Of a stretch of DNA of 64,000 bases, positions 17,157-25,142 are shown piece after piece. The DNA lies in assembly GCA_965219635.1 (NCBI GenBank), contig OZ244783.1:1674001-1738000 (forward strand), given 5' to 3'. Position numbers and translations under genes: made by a program. The notes under the pieces are model-generated. The model saw nothing but the letters and a program-made list of their open reading frames with translations, was not told the origin of the DNA and did no database searches. Position 1 is the stretch's first letter. Each line of letters starts with the position of its first letter. This DNA is from JAPOXR01 sp965219635 (GTDB lineage: Bacteria; Pseudomonadota; Alphaproteobacteria; Rhodobacterales; Rhodobacteraceae).

Positions 17157-17327
17157 TTGCTAGTGATTTTGGGAGCTGTGCTGGGCGCACTTTGGGGCGC
17201 GCGCAGAGCCATCCTTAGAGGAGGAAACCGCCTGGACATGCTCCACTACGGCTTGATCTACGCTATCGCTCTCGCGATCGCCGGACTTTTCCTTACCCTG
17301 GCCGCCGGATGGATGGGGATCGGTTGA
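17157..17327 (+). CDS. Small two-helix membrane protein next to dksA
   Basis: 56 residues from a TTG at 17157, with GCGAGG about 8 bp upstream; GTG at 17163 is an alternative. Two hydrophobic segments (VILGAVLGALWGAR and IYAIALAIAGLFLTLAAGWM) flank a polar loop containing RGGNRLD. A small membrane protein with this GGNRxD loop beside dksA is familiar from Alphaproteobacteria and is sometimes mislabelled as an acyltransferase. No function is known. The family resemblance, not length, is the basis for calling it. Confidence 0.7.
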   Translation: MLVILGAVLGALWGARRAILRGGNRLDMLHYGLIYAIALAIAGLFLTLAAGWMGIG

Positions 17328-17467
17328 GAAGGCCAATCTCATGCATCGTCGCTCATTCAACTCATTCATCGGACAAAGGGCAATACGGAACGGGTCGGAT
17401 GTCAAAGGCACTCTATGCTGCGCCCCAACGCCTGGGCTGCAACCCGATTGCCAAGCCAGTGACAGCA

Positions 17468-19735
17468 TCACCAACTGTTGTCCGGTGGTGTACTGACTGC
17501 GTTGAGAGATGTGCTGACCTGATCAAATCGGGGAGACGTCACATGCACCCGTACCTTCCCCTCAAGTTCGGTTGATTCAACCCAGAAAGCGGCCACGCCG
17601 CCCCTGAACGACAGTAGTGACGGCCCCAAAAGAGTTGCCGGCCCATCGACAGTGATAGAAACCGGGTCGGTCAGAAACGGTAACAGGTTGCCAGCCTGGT
17701 CCAGAGCCTTGACCACGATCCGTACCTGGTCCTTCTCCGTTGAAAGCAGCCAATCGCTGTCTGCGGCGATTTCCATTTCATGGGCCACCGGATCCGAAAC
17801 CAGCAATCTCGTTGCCACGGCATGTCCTTCCACGAACGCCGTGAAGGTCGCATCTTCCCACAGTTGCCCCCAGGCACCGAGGCAGCCGGGCGGGATTTGC
17901 TGCTGATCAATGATGACCGGCGGATGCGGCAGGTTTGGGTATGCCGCCCGGTCTGGCCGAAAACGCATCGCGAATTCGCTCCCACTTCGAAGCTCGACTT
18001 CTTCGGCATTGGTCAGGATGATCAGCGGCAACACACCGCCAATGCTCCTTTCTCCGCGCGCCCACCAGGTCACTGGCTGAAGAACCACCTGCTTTCCGGG
18101 ATCGGACTGGCTGGCATAGACGCTCGCTGCAAACTTCGGAACGCGGAACATGTCCAGGACGCCGTGATGGCAAATGCGGTCGCCGGAACCAAAATCCTTG
18201 TGCGTATTGTAGTCGGCCATGCACCAGCCGATGCAACCAGCAATCTCTGGATCGCCAAATGCTGCATCGAGCACTTGAAGAAACCTTGTCACATGCTCCA
18301 TCTGCCTTTGCTCATTGTCCCAGATCTTTGTCGGATACATGTGGCCGTTGAACTCTGTGACCATGTACGGGACAGGACGATCGATACAGGTCACCTCGCT
18401 TCGGGTGCGCAACGCGATCCGCCCCCGGTTGACGCCAGGCATCTCCTCGCTGCCGATGGCGAAGTCGTTCATCGTATAAACGTCCTCCAGGAACTCACTG
18501 CCGGTGAAATTCCGCACGCCGGCAATCTGGCGGGTTGAGTCCAGCTTCCGGGCCAACTCTGTTGTCTGAGAGTAGAGTTCGCTGTCATCCGGCGACTCGT
18601 TGATCCGCACGCCCCAGAGGACAATTGAAGGGCGGTTCCAGTCCCGCCGGATCATGCCGCCGACGTTGGCGAGTGCTCGCTGTTTCCACAACTCCCCGCC
18701 AATATGCTGCCACCCGGGGATTTCCTCAAACACAAGCAGTCCAATTCGGTCGCAATGGTCAAGAAACCACGGCGACTGCGGATAGTGCGACGTTCGTACA
18801 AGATTGCAGTTCAGATTGATCTTGAGGATTTCCGCATCCCGTTCCTGGGCGCGGCGGCTCATCGCATAACCGACGTATGGGTAAGACTGGTGGCGGTTGA
18901 GACCGACAATCTTCAGGGGCCTGCCGTTCAACTGGAACCCGTCGGGTAGGAATTCGGCTGACCTGAAACCGAACTTGACTGAGACACTGTCAGCGACGGC
19001 GAAGTGTGGGTTGAGTGTGAATTCCGCCTCGTAGAGCACAGGAGAATCTATGTCCCAGAGTTCGAGGTCATTCAGGCCGCAAAGCTCGAATTCGCCGGTC
19101 CGTCCGTCAATCTGTTTGCTTGCGGTCGCCACATGGCGACCGTTCCTGTCGAAAATGTGGAGAGTAATCTCTCCGCCGTCGGGCAAACGGCCGGCCAGTT
19201 CGTACCGCGCCCGGACACACTTGCTGGCGGACAGTGGATCAGGCGTCTCGATTTTGACACTATCGATCCAGGTTGGACCGGTAGTCTGCAGCCAGACCTC
19301 CCGATAGATGCCAGCATAGGTCAGGTAGTCGATCTGCCCGCCAAACGGCGGGATATCGGGATCCTCCTCTCCATTGACCTTTACGGTTACCAGATTCGTT
19401 CCATCCACAATGTGGTCCGTCAACCGCGCTGCGAACGGCGTGTAACCGTCGGAATGTGAGGCAACCAGAGTCCCATTCAAGTAAACTTGGGCATCGGCCA
19501 TTGCACCGTCAAATCTGAGGTGAACTTCGTTGTCTTTGTACTCCTGCTGCCACAGAAAGGACTTTTGGTAGCAGAATTCCTGCTGGTGAAAGCACTCGTC
19601 AAAGTAGTTCAGCGGCAGGTCGAAGGCGCAGTGCGGCAGCCTGACTGGTAGGCCGACAAATTCCGTAAGTTCTGTACCACCGACCATGCTGGGCAAAAAG
19701 ACCCAGTCGTCATTGAAGTCGCGTATAATTCTCAT
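17468..19735 (-). CDS. Glycoside hydrolase family 2 (beta-galactosidase/glucuronidase-like)
   Basis: 755 residues from the ATG at 19733-19735; a longer TTG/ATG start at 19750 is possible. The N-terminal jelly-roll sugar-binding domain has LRFDGAMADAQVYLNG and an Ig-like domain follows. The TIM barrel starts at LKIVGLNRHQSYPYVG. The catalytic acid/base is Glu380 (RINESPD) and the nucleophile Glu461 (MVTEFNGH). No signal peptide is visible, so it is probably cytoplasmic. It lies near dgoK-dgoA, which suggests that it feeds galactose or galacturonide units into that pathway. The exact substrate is not determined. Confidence 0.85.
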   Translation of the reverse strand: MRIIRDFNDDWVFLPSMVGGTELTEFVGLPVRLPHCAFDLPLNYFDECFHQQEFCYQKSFLWQQEYKDNEVHLRFDGAMADAQVYLNGTLVASHSDGYTPFAARLTDHIVDGTNLVTVKVNGEEDPDIPPFGGQIDYLTYAGIYREVWLQTTGPTWIDSVKIETPDPLSASKCVRARYELAGRLPDGGEITLHIFDRNGRHVATASKQIDGRTGEFELCGLNDLELWDIDSPVLYEAEFTLNPHFAVADSVSVKFGFRSAEFLPDGFQLNGRPLKIVGLNRHQSYPYVGYAMSRRAQERDAEILKINLNCNLVRTSHYPQSPWFLDHCDRIGLLVFEEIPGWQHIGGELWKQRALANVGGMIRRDWNRPSIVLWGVRINESPDDSELYSQTTELARKLDSTRQIAGVRNFTGSEFLEDVYTMNDFAIGSEEMPGVNRGRIALRTRSEVTCIDRPVPYMVTEFNGHMYPTKIWDNEQRQMEHVTRFLQVLDAAFGDPEIAGCIGWCMADYNTHKDFGSGDRICHHGVLDMFRVPKFAASVYASQSDPGKQVVLQPVTWWARGERSIGGVLPLIILTNAEEVELRSGSEFAMRFRPDRAAYPNLPHPPVIIDQQQIPPGCLGAWGQLWEDATFTAFVEGHAVATRLLVSDPVAHEMEIAADSDWLLSTEKDQVRIVVKALDQAGNLLPFLTDPVSITVDGPATLLGPSLLSFRGGVAAFWVESTELEGKVRVHVTSPRFDQVSTSLNAVSTPPDNSW

Positions 19736-20347
19736 TGCCTGAACCTGCATGCGAAGTCAGAAATACAAGCGGCAAACGAAGTTGCCGATAGCGGCTCTTC
19801 AGAGTTTTCGGAGAGAATGTCCAGATGCGAACCCAACGGCACGACAGCGGATGCCAATTGCCAGTTGGATTGCAGTCCTGCAACCCGCGAAAGGGGCGTT
19901 CTGCCCCTTCGATCTTCGGCCAGGGTATAGCTCTTGGACCCCTCTGTCAGGCTCGACTTGATACCCTTAAGCAGTGAGACCCAGTGGACTGCGGATTGAG
20001 AGAATTGGCAAGGGGTACGACACCAGGTTCAGCCATCGCCTGGTTTCACAGGAGACCCTTCAATCCGGGCGAAGGACCGCCTCACAAAACGCATTCACAT
20101 GCCCGTCAAAGTCAATCTGCCTGCGATCGGCACAGAAGGCGCCGAAGACACATCTGGTCGCAACCCCGATCGCAAAAACACACAGCCGGCAGTGAGGTTA
20201 TGCCGCTTTGTGCTGGTGGGTATTGCCACGGTTCTGGAGAGCTTCGTCCTAACCAAGGTACCGTCGCCGATGAACGGAGTGGGTGAGCGTTTTTTCTCCC
20301 CTACTGCCCTTCCAAAGGCGCAGCAATCCGTCTTTCCAAGTTGGCAA
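19736..20347. other. Gene-poor region upstream of the GH2 gene
   Basis: No supported gene. It contains a stem-loop AAGGGGC-GTTCT-GCCCCTT at 19891-19909 without a U-tract. The GH2 promoter should be within the first 200 bp. Confidence 0.35.
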
Positions 20348-20536
20348 TCAGCTGAGTTTCACGATGGCCACCGCAAAACCGAGCATACCGGCGATCGCCA
20401 GCAACATCCACACTTCCTGGTTTGCCATGTCAGCACGGACTTGTGCAAAGGCCGTCTCGATCCGCGCGTCCATTTGAGCGACGCGTGCCTTGGCCGGATC
20501 ATTTATTGGAGTTTTGGAACAGCTATGGTGCCGCAC
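20348..20536 (-). CDS. Small coiled-coil protein with C-terminal TM anchor, copy A
   Basis: Up to 62 residues. An N-terminal heptad-like segment (AQMDARIETAFAQVRADMANQEV) is followed by a C-terminal hydrophobic helix (MLLAIAGMLGFAVAIVKL). It is paralogous to the gene at 20625-20834, sharing ANxEVxMLLAxAGMLG. The GTG at 20534-20536 has a poorly spaced ribosome site, so translation could start later. The layout resembles the coiled-coil part of larger tail-anchored proteins that control membrane-associated complexes, but no function can be assigned. It may be a decaying copy. Confidence 0.5.
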   Translation of the reverse strand: MRHHSCSKTPINDPAKARVAQMDARIETAFAQVRADMANQEVWMLLAIAGMLGFAVAIVKLS

Positions 20537-20624
20537 ATCCTCGGCTGGTTATGCATTCCCAAACAGCAACCTTGACACCCCCACAAAAAAACCAGCGTGA
20601 TCCAAGTCGACTGCGATCCGACGA

Positions 20625-20834
20625 TCAACCTAAGACAAGGTCAAGGATGAATATGCCGAGGCCGAGCATACCGGCGACGGCCAACAACATCCGCACTTCC
20701 CGGTTTGCAATGTCAGCCTGTATTTGTGCCAAGCGTGCATCCATCCGTGCCAGCCTCGTTTCGATTCCTGCATCCATTGCTTTCATCTCCGCCTGGACTG
20801 CCGCCCTGTCGCCTTCAAGCCGTGCGATTGCCAA
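20625..20834 (-). CDS. Small coiled-coil protein with C-terminal TM anchor, copy B
   Basis: 69 residues from a TTG at 20832-20834. The frame stays open upstream to a possible ATT start at 20865-20867, beside an AGGAG whose spacing is rather short. The heptad pattern is clear (ARLEGDRAAVQAEMKAMDAG, then ARMDARLAQIQADIANREV) and is followed by one hydrophobic segment. Its paralogue lies 88 bp downstream. Orphan family; function unknown. Confidence 0.55.
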   Translation of the reverse strand: MAIARLEGDRAAVQAEMKAMDAGIETRLARMDARLAQIQADIANREVRMLLAVAGMLGLGIFILDLVLG

Positions 20835-21248
20835 GGCGTTGTCCTGTTGTGGCTCGATCCATCCAATATACTCCTAATGCTTTTCAAGGTCTATTGGTCC
20901 GGCTGGCATTCACTCAAGACTGCCGTCCAAGGTCTCCAACAACAAGAACATCTGACTTGTCCTTCAGCAGCCCTCTTCCTTCCCTGCTGTCCTCTTTCAC
21001 CCCCGCCGGGCAGATTGAAGCACTGGCCCAGGCGGGCCGGGCGTGTCAGGCCGATTAGCTTTGCCGTTATGGGGTCTTCCGCCTGTTCATGCGAGGGCGG
21101 TCATTGGCGAAAATAGGCATCATTGATGCGTTGGTGTTGCCTGCCAATTGGCAAGCGCCCTCTATTGCCGCATAACGGCCGCTGGGATGCCGGCACCGCT
21201 CGGCATGTGAATCCGAACATCGTTCGGATCCCAGGAAAGGGCGCACAC
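20835..21248. other. Divergent region between copy B and dgoK
   Basis: Upstream region for the small coiled-coil gene (minus) and dgoK (plus). Besides the palindrome at 21142-21153 nothing is identifiable; short open frames have no family features. Confidence 0.35.
21142..21153. promoter_or_regulatory. 12-bp perfect palindrome upstream of dgoK
   Basis: TGCCAATTGGCA lies 96 bp before the dgoK start. Short perfect palindromes of this kind are typical of LacI- or GntR-type operators controlling sugar genes. No regulator is adjacent. Confidence 0.35.
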
Positions 21249-22157
21249 ATGGCACTTCCGGATTGGGTTGCAGTGGACTGGGGAACTTCAAACCTGCGCG
21301 CCTGGGCAATGGCCGGCGACGGCAGTGTTTTGCAGCAGGCGAGTTCCGCCAAGGGCATGGGAAGACTGAAACCGGACGACTTTGCGCATGCCTTGCTGGA
21401 ACTGACTGACAGCTGGATTGTAGGCACTAACCTTGTCCGGGTCGTTGCCTGTGGAATGGTCGGTGCGGACAAAGGATGGGTTCACGCACCCTACCGTTCG
21501 ACCCCTTGCCTGCCGATAGGCAAAGGAGGGTTTGCCTCGCCGCGTTCAAGCCCAGTCCTAATGACGGTTCTGGTTGTGCCCGGCATCTCAACACTGGAAC
21601 CTTCACCGGACGTCATGCGCGGCGAAGAAACGCAGATCGCCGGTCTCCTGTCCCTGCATTCAGACTTCGAAGGCGTGGTGTGTTTACCGGGCACTCATAC
21701 GAAATGGGTAAACATTGAGGCCGGTCGAATTACGGGATTCCGCACCTATATGACCGGTGAACTATTTGAGCTTCTTGGGCAACGGTCGATACTGCGGCAC
21801 TCGGTGGATTCAGATCTTTGGTGCACAGAAGCCTTTGTCGAGGCCCTTGATGAAAGCTATCGCGATCCCGGAGAGTTGGCTGCTGGTCTATTTTCCATCA
21901 GGGCCGGGTCATTGCTGACCGGCCTGACGCCCGGCAGGGCAACTGCCCGGCTTGCCGGATTGCTGGTCGGAACAGAATTGCAATCCACTGGCCCGATCTG
22001 GCGTGGCAAGGAGGTGTTCCTGCTGGGAGCCGGCAAGGCACTGGACTCGTATCGCACCGCATTCAGGTTCATTGGCAAAGAATTCAGGGAACTGGACTCC
22101 GAGACGGCTGTCATTGCCGGACTTCGCCATGCAAACCTGTTGGCTGGGCAATCATGA
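21249..22157 (+). CDS. dgoK: 2-dehydro-3-deoxygalactonokinase
   Basis: 302 residues from ATG 21249, with GGAAAGG about 8 bp upstream. ASKHA-like kinase: VAVDWGTSNLRAWAM, RGEETQIAGL, VCLPGTHTKWV and LLGAGKALD. It phosphorylates 2-keto-3-deoxygalactonate in the DeLey-Doudoroff pathway. Its stop overlaps the dgoA start (ATGA). Confidence 0.9.
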   Translation: MALPDWVAVDWGTSNLRAWAMAGDGSVLQQASSAKGMGRLKPDDFAHALLELTDSWIVGTNLVRVVACGMVGADKGWVHAPYRSTPCLPIGKGGFASPRSSPVLMTVLVVPGISTLEPSPDVMRGEETQIAGLLSLHSDFEGVVCLPGTHTKWVNIEAGRITGFRTYMTGELFELLGQRSILRHSVDSDLWCTEAFVEALDESYRDPGELAAGLFSIRAGSLLTGLTPGRATARLAGLLVGTELQSTGPIWRGKEVFLLGAGKALDSYRTAFRFIGKEFRELDSETAVIAGLRHANLLAGQS

Positions 22158-22783
22158 ATTCGAGGCCGCTGATCGCAATCCTGCGGGGTCTGCGCCCTGA
22201 TCAGGCGGCACGGGTGGGTGAGACCCTTGTCGAACAAGGCTTCGGCACAATTGAGGTTCCATTGAACTCGCCGGAACCACTTGAGAGCATTTCCATTCTC
22301 GTCAAAGAGTTTGGCAACACTGCGGTGATTGGCGCGGGGACTGTCCTTACACCGGGCGAGGTCCGCCAGGTTGCTGACTGCGGCGCCCGGCTAATCGTGT
22401 CCCCGAACACGAGACGCAAGGTTATCACGGAAACCCGCAGGCTGGGCATGACATCCTTGCCTGGCGCTTTCACTGCGACCGAATGCCTTAAAGCGCTGGA
22501 TTCTGGCGCCGACGGAATTAAGCTGTTCCCCGCAGGCCTGCTTGGCACATCGGGCGTCGTGGCTCTCCGGGCTGTACTGCCTGCCTCAGCAGAACTCTAT
22601 GCAGTGGGAGGTGTCGGCCCGGACAATTTCGCCAGCTGGCTCAATTGCGGAGTCACTGGCTTGGGGATTGGTTCCAACCTATTCGTTGCTGGCATGACGA
22701 TCGGCGAGATTGGGAAACGGGCAGCCAGCATCATCGAGGCATTCGATCTGGCGTCCGGCAAAACTGATGGACAGAGCGCATGA
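22154..22783 (+). CDS. dgoA: 2-dehydro-3-deoxy-6-phosphogalactonate aldolase
   Basis: 209 residues, KDPG/KDPGal aldolase family. Landmarks: LIAILRGLRPDQA, GTIEVPLNSPEP, GAGTVLTPGEV, and the Schiff-base lysine in GIKLFPAG. The IEVPLNSP motif (rather than IEVTLRTP of Eda) favours the galactonate enzyme. It splits KDPGal to pyruvate and glyceraldehyde 3-phosphate. It is coupled by ATGA overlaps to dgoK upstream and the M48 gene downstream. Confidence 0.9.
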   Translation: MNSRPLIAILRGLRPDQAARVGETLVEQGFGTIEVPLNSPEPLESISILVKEFGNTAVIGAGTVLTPGEVRQVADCGARLIVSPNTRRKVITETRRLGMTSLPGAFTATECLKALDSGADGIKLFPAGLLGTSGVVALRAVLPASAELYAVGGVGPDNFASWLNCGVTGLGIGSNLFVAGMTIGEIGKRAASIIEAFDLASGKTDGQSA

Positions 22784-23472
22784 TCCTCAAGATTGCACTG
22801 GCGCTTATTCCTCTGGCGTGGCTCTTTGCCTCCTTCCAACTGTCGGCCCGAAGGACGCAAAAGCGTCTACAGAAGGAGTCAGCGGAACTCACTGACCGTG
22901 AACTACTTCGGCTGAATGCGCGACTGGCGGCAGCTGCCGGAATTGGGGATGTAAGGGTGTCCGTGCACGATACCCCGGCAATCAACGGGCTGGCGACCCC
23001 CAATGGGGAAATCTACCTGACCCGAGGACTGCTGGATTGCTACAGGGCCGGGAAGTTCACCGCTCCGGAGATTTGTTCTGTGGTTGCGCATGAGTTGGGA
23101 CATGTGGCGCTCGGCCACACCAAGAAGCGGATGGCGGTTTTCGCGAGTCAGAATGCCATGAGGATGGCGCTCGGAATGCTGCTCGGACGGTTTATTCCGG
23201 TGGTTGGTGGGCTGCTTGCAAGCGCAGTAGTGCACCTGCTCGGATCTGGCCTGTCACGGGCGGATGAACTGGAAGCAGACAAGTATGCCAGTGCGCTGCT
23301 CATCAAGGCCGGTCTGGGCACCGAACCGCAGAAGAGGATGCTGCTGAATCTGGAAAAGGCGGTAGGCCGCCCGACTTCAGGAATCGCCTGGTTGATGAGC
23401 CATCCTTCAATCCCCCGCAGGATTGGAGCCATCGAAAACAACGAACGCCGTTGGCAGCAGGAAAACGGCTGA
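22780..23472 (+). CDS. M48-family membrane-associated zinc metalloprotease
   Basis: 230 residues. An N-terminal hydrophobic anchor (residues 2-20) precedes the M48 domain: zinc motif HELGH in VVAHELGHVALGH, and the third ligand in SRADELEADKYA. A second hydrophobic segment (AMRMALGMLLGRFIPVVGGLLASAV) lies between them. The start overlaps the dgoA stop, although no functional link to sugar catabolism is obvious. Probably a HtpX/LoiP-like quality-control protease. Confidence 0.85.
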   Translation: MILKIALALIPLAWLFASFQLSARRTQKRLQKESAELTDRELLRLNARLAAAAGIGDVRVSVHDTPAINGLATPNGEIYLTRGLLDCYRAGKFTAPEICSVVAHELGHVALGHTKKRMAVFASQNAMRMALGMLLGRFIPVVGGLLASAVVHLLGSGLSRADELEADKYASALLIKAGLGTEPQKRMLLNLEKAVGRPTSGIAWLMSHPSIPRRIGAIENNERRWQQENG

Positions 23473-23501
23473 CTCTATTCTCCGAACTGCTCCTCGCCCG
23501 G

Positions 23502-24638
23502 TCAGCAATTGTCGGTTATTGCTTCCACGTACAGCCGTTGAAAATGATGGACTGCATGCTCGCTCAGTTCGGTGCGTTCTGCATCGACGACGAAACGGCC
23601 CTGATTGTACCCTTTTGATCGCAGTCCCCTCTGAACGCTTTCACAAAGCGCGATATCCTCAGGCTGCAGCACATCCTTCTGATAGACCATGGCATCGCGG
23701 ATCTGGTCGGACGGTTCTGGCGAGGTCAGGAACCAGTCCTGAAACTCGATCGTAGTTTCGGGGCCGTCCGGCACCATTTGCAGCACTGAGAGATTGGGTT
23801 CGCCCGGATAGGCCCAGATGGTGAGATTGGGCCACAGATACCAACCGGCATAGCCGAAATCGACGTCTCCAACATCGAAGCGGTAGGCAGAGTTTTCCAA
23901 AGACCTCGCCTTGGCTGAACAGTGGCTCGAGTAGATTCCATTGACCCTGGAGCGGTAGCTCTCCATGTCGCATAGGCTCACGAAGTCCTTGTGGGCCGGA
24001 TGGCAATGGTAGCATTCAAGAAAGTTGTCGATCAGAACCTTCCAGTTTGACCGGACCTCGTAGTGATCGCGCTGGGCAAACTTCAGACTGCCGAGTTGCG
24101 GGCAGTAGCGGCGCACCTCTTCTTCCAACCCCTTCGCCTGCACGCATAACGGAACAGCTTCCGGATCGAGATTTACGAACACCATGCCGAGGAACACCTC
24201 GGCGCGGACCTCGCTCAGCGAGAATTGGCGCCGGTCGAAGCAACCGACATTCTCCGTGTTGCGCGCATTCTTCAGCTTGCCGTCAAGGTCATACGCCCAG
24301 GCATGATACGGGCAAGTGATCAGATTGGTCTTGCCAGTCCCCTCGACAAGTTCGTGTCCCCGGTGCTTGCAGACGTTGTAGAATCCACGGACCTTGCCGT
24401 CCCGCCCCCTGACGACGAACACGCCCTGATCGTGAATGTTGGCGCTGGCGAAGCAACCGGGTTCGCTGACCTGGCTTTCATGACAAGCATACCACCAGCT
24501 CCTATGAAAGACTGACGGCTTTTCCCGCTCGAAAACCGCCGCATCCCAATAGTAGCGTGAGGGCAGCGTGAAGGAATCCGCCGGATTGGCGGTAAATGGT
24601 CGATCGTCTCCCTCGAGACCTATCAGCGGCATGTTCAA
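23502..24638 (-). CDS. Rieske-type oxygenase alpha subunit, betaine demethylase-like
   Basis: 378 residues. Rieske ligands Cys90, His92, Cys109 and His112 (CKHRGH and CPYHAW); mononuclear iron ligands in DNFLECYHCHPAH (His211, His216). The C-terminal HAVHHFQRLY resembles GbcA, the oxygenase that demethylates glycine betaine to dimethylglycine. The nearby sarcosine oxidase genes support a methylated-amine role, but the substrate is inferred. The TTG at 24636-24638 sits 8 bp after AGGAGG and is preferred over ATG 24630-24632. The Shine-Dalgarno lies in a hairpin. Confidence 0.82.
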   Translation of the reverse strand: MNMPLIGLEGDDRPFTANPADSFTLPSRYYWDAAVFEREKPSVFHRSWWYACHESQVSEPGCFASANIHDQGVFVVRGRDGKVRGFYNVCKHRGHELVEGTGKTNLITCPYHAWAYDLDGKLKNARNTENVGCFDRRQFSLSEVRAEVFLGMVFVNLDPEAVPLCVQAKGLEEEVRRYCPQLGSLKFAQRDHYEVRSNWKVLIDNFLECYHCHPAHKDFVSLCDMESYRSRVNGIYSSHCSAKARSLENSAYRFDVGDVDFGYAGWYLWPNLTIWAYPGEPNLSVLQMVPDGPETTIEFQDWFLTSPEPSDQIRDAMVYQKDVLQPEDIALCESVQRGLRSKGYNQGRFVVDAERTELSEHAVHHFQRLYVEAITDNC

Positions 24639-24646
24639 GGTGCTGC

Positions 24647-24673
24647 CTCCTGCAAATCAATCCCGTGCAGGAG
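24647..24673 (-). promoter_or_regulatory. Hairpin covering the Rieske gene Shine-Dalgarno
   Basis: A perfect 8-bp inverted repeat CTCCTGCA/TGCAGGAG with an 11-nt loop. On the mRNA its 3' arm contains most of the AGGAGG at 24646-24651, the only good ribosome site for the gene. Folding would block initiation. It could also be a DNA operator; sequence alone cannot separate the two. Confidence 0.45.
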
Positions 24674-24819
24674 ATTTACGGCAACCGCCTGTTGATGCAA
24701 GCTGATACCCGGCAACTTCGGCAAGTTCTCCGCCATCCGGCCGGACCGTTCCAGCGACGGCATCCAGTCACGAGGCGGCGATGTTGTTCACGTCACTCAT
24801 TCGGCGCCATCGCTTCCTT

Positions 24820-24990
24820 TCATCCGATGCGGTGAGGACGATGAAAGAGGCCTTCCAACGCAACAGTGGCATGCCGCAATTTCTCGAAGAGCCGGGCAAC
24901 ACCTTGACGCAGCGCTTTGGCCCTCAATTCCGAGGCACGCCGTTCGTATTCTGCGTAGTCGATTTTCGTGATGTCAATTTCCTGTCTCAT
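24820..24990 (-). CDS. Small conserved basic protein
   Basis: 56 residues from ATG 24990, with AGGAG six bases upstream. MRQEIDITKIDYAEYERRASELRAKALRQ is helical and charged; a short amphipathic helix follows (VARLFEKLRHATVALEGLF). It resembles the very small uncharacterised helical proteins (about 50 residues with an ExxARxLRAxA-like pattern) found in Alphaproteobacteria. No function is known. It lies between the Rieske gene and katG, on the same strand. Confidence 0.6.
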   Translation of the reverse strand: MRQEIDITKIDYAEYERRASELRAKALRQGVARLFEKLRHATVALEGLFHRPHRIG

Positions 24991-25142
24991 GACGAACTCC
25001 TTGTCTTGTTCGCCATGAAATAGGTGCTGCTTTTGGTTCCGTGGAGACCGGCTCGCGTCAATCCCGTGTTGCAGTGATTGCATGGCGCCGCCGCTGGCGG
25101 ACGTGTCTGTCCGGCGGCGGCGCCATTGCTGACGAAACTGGA

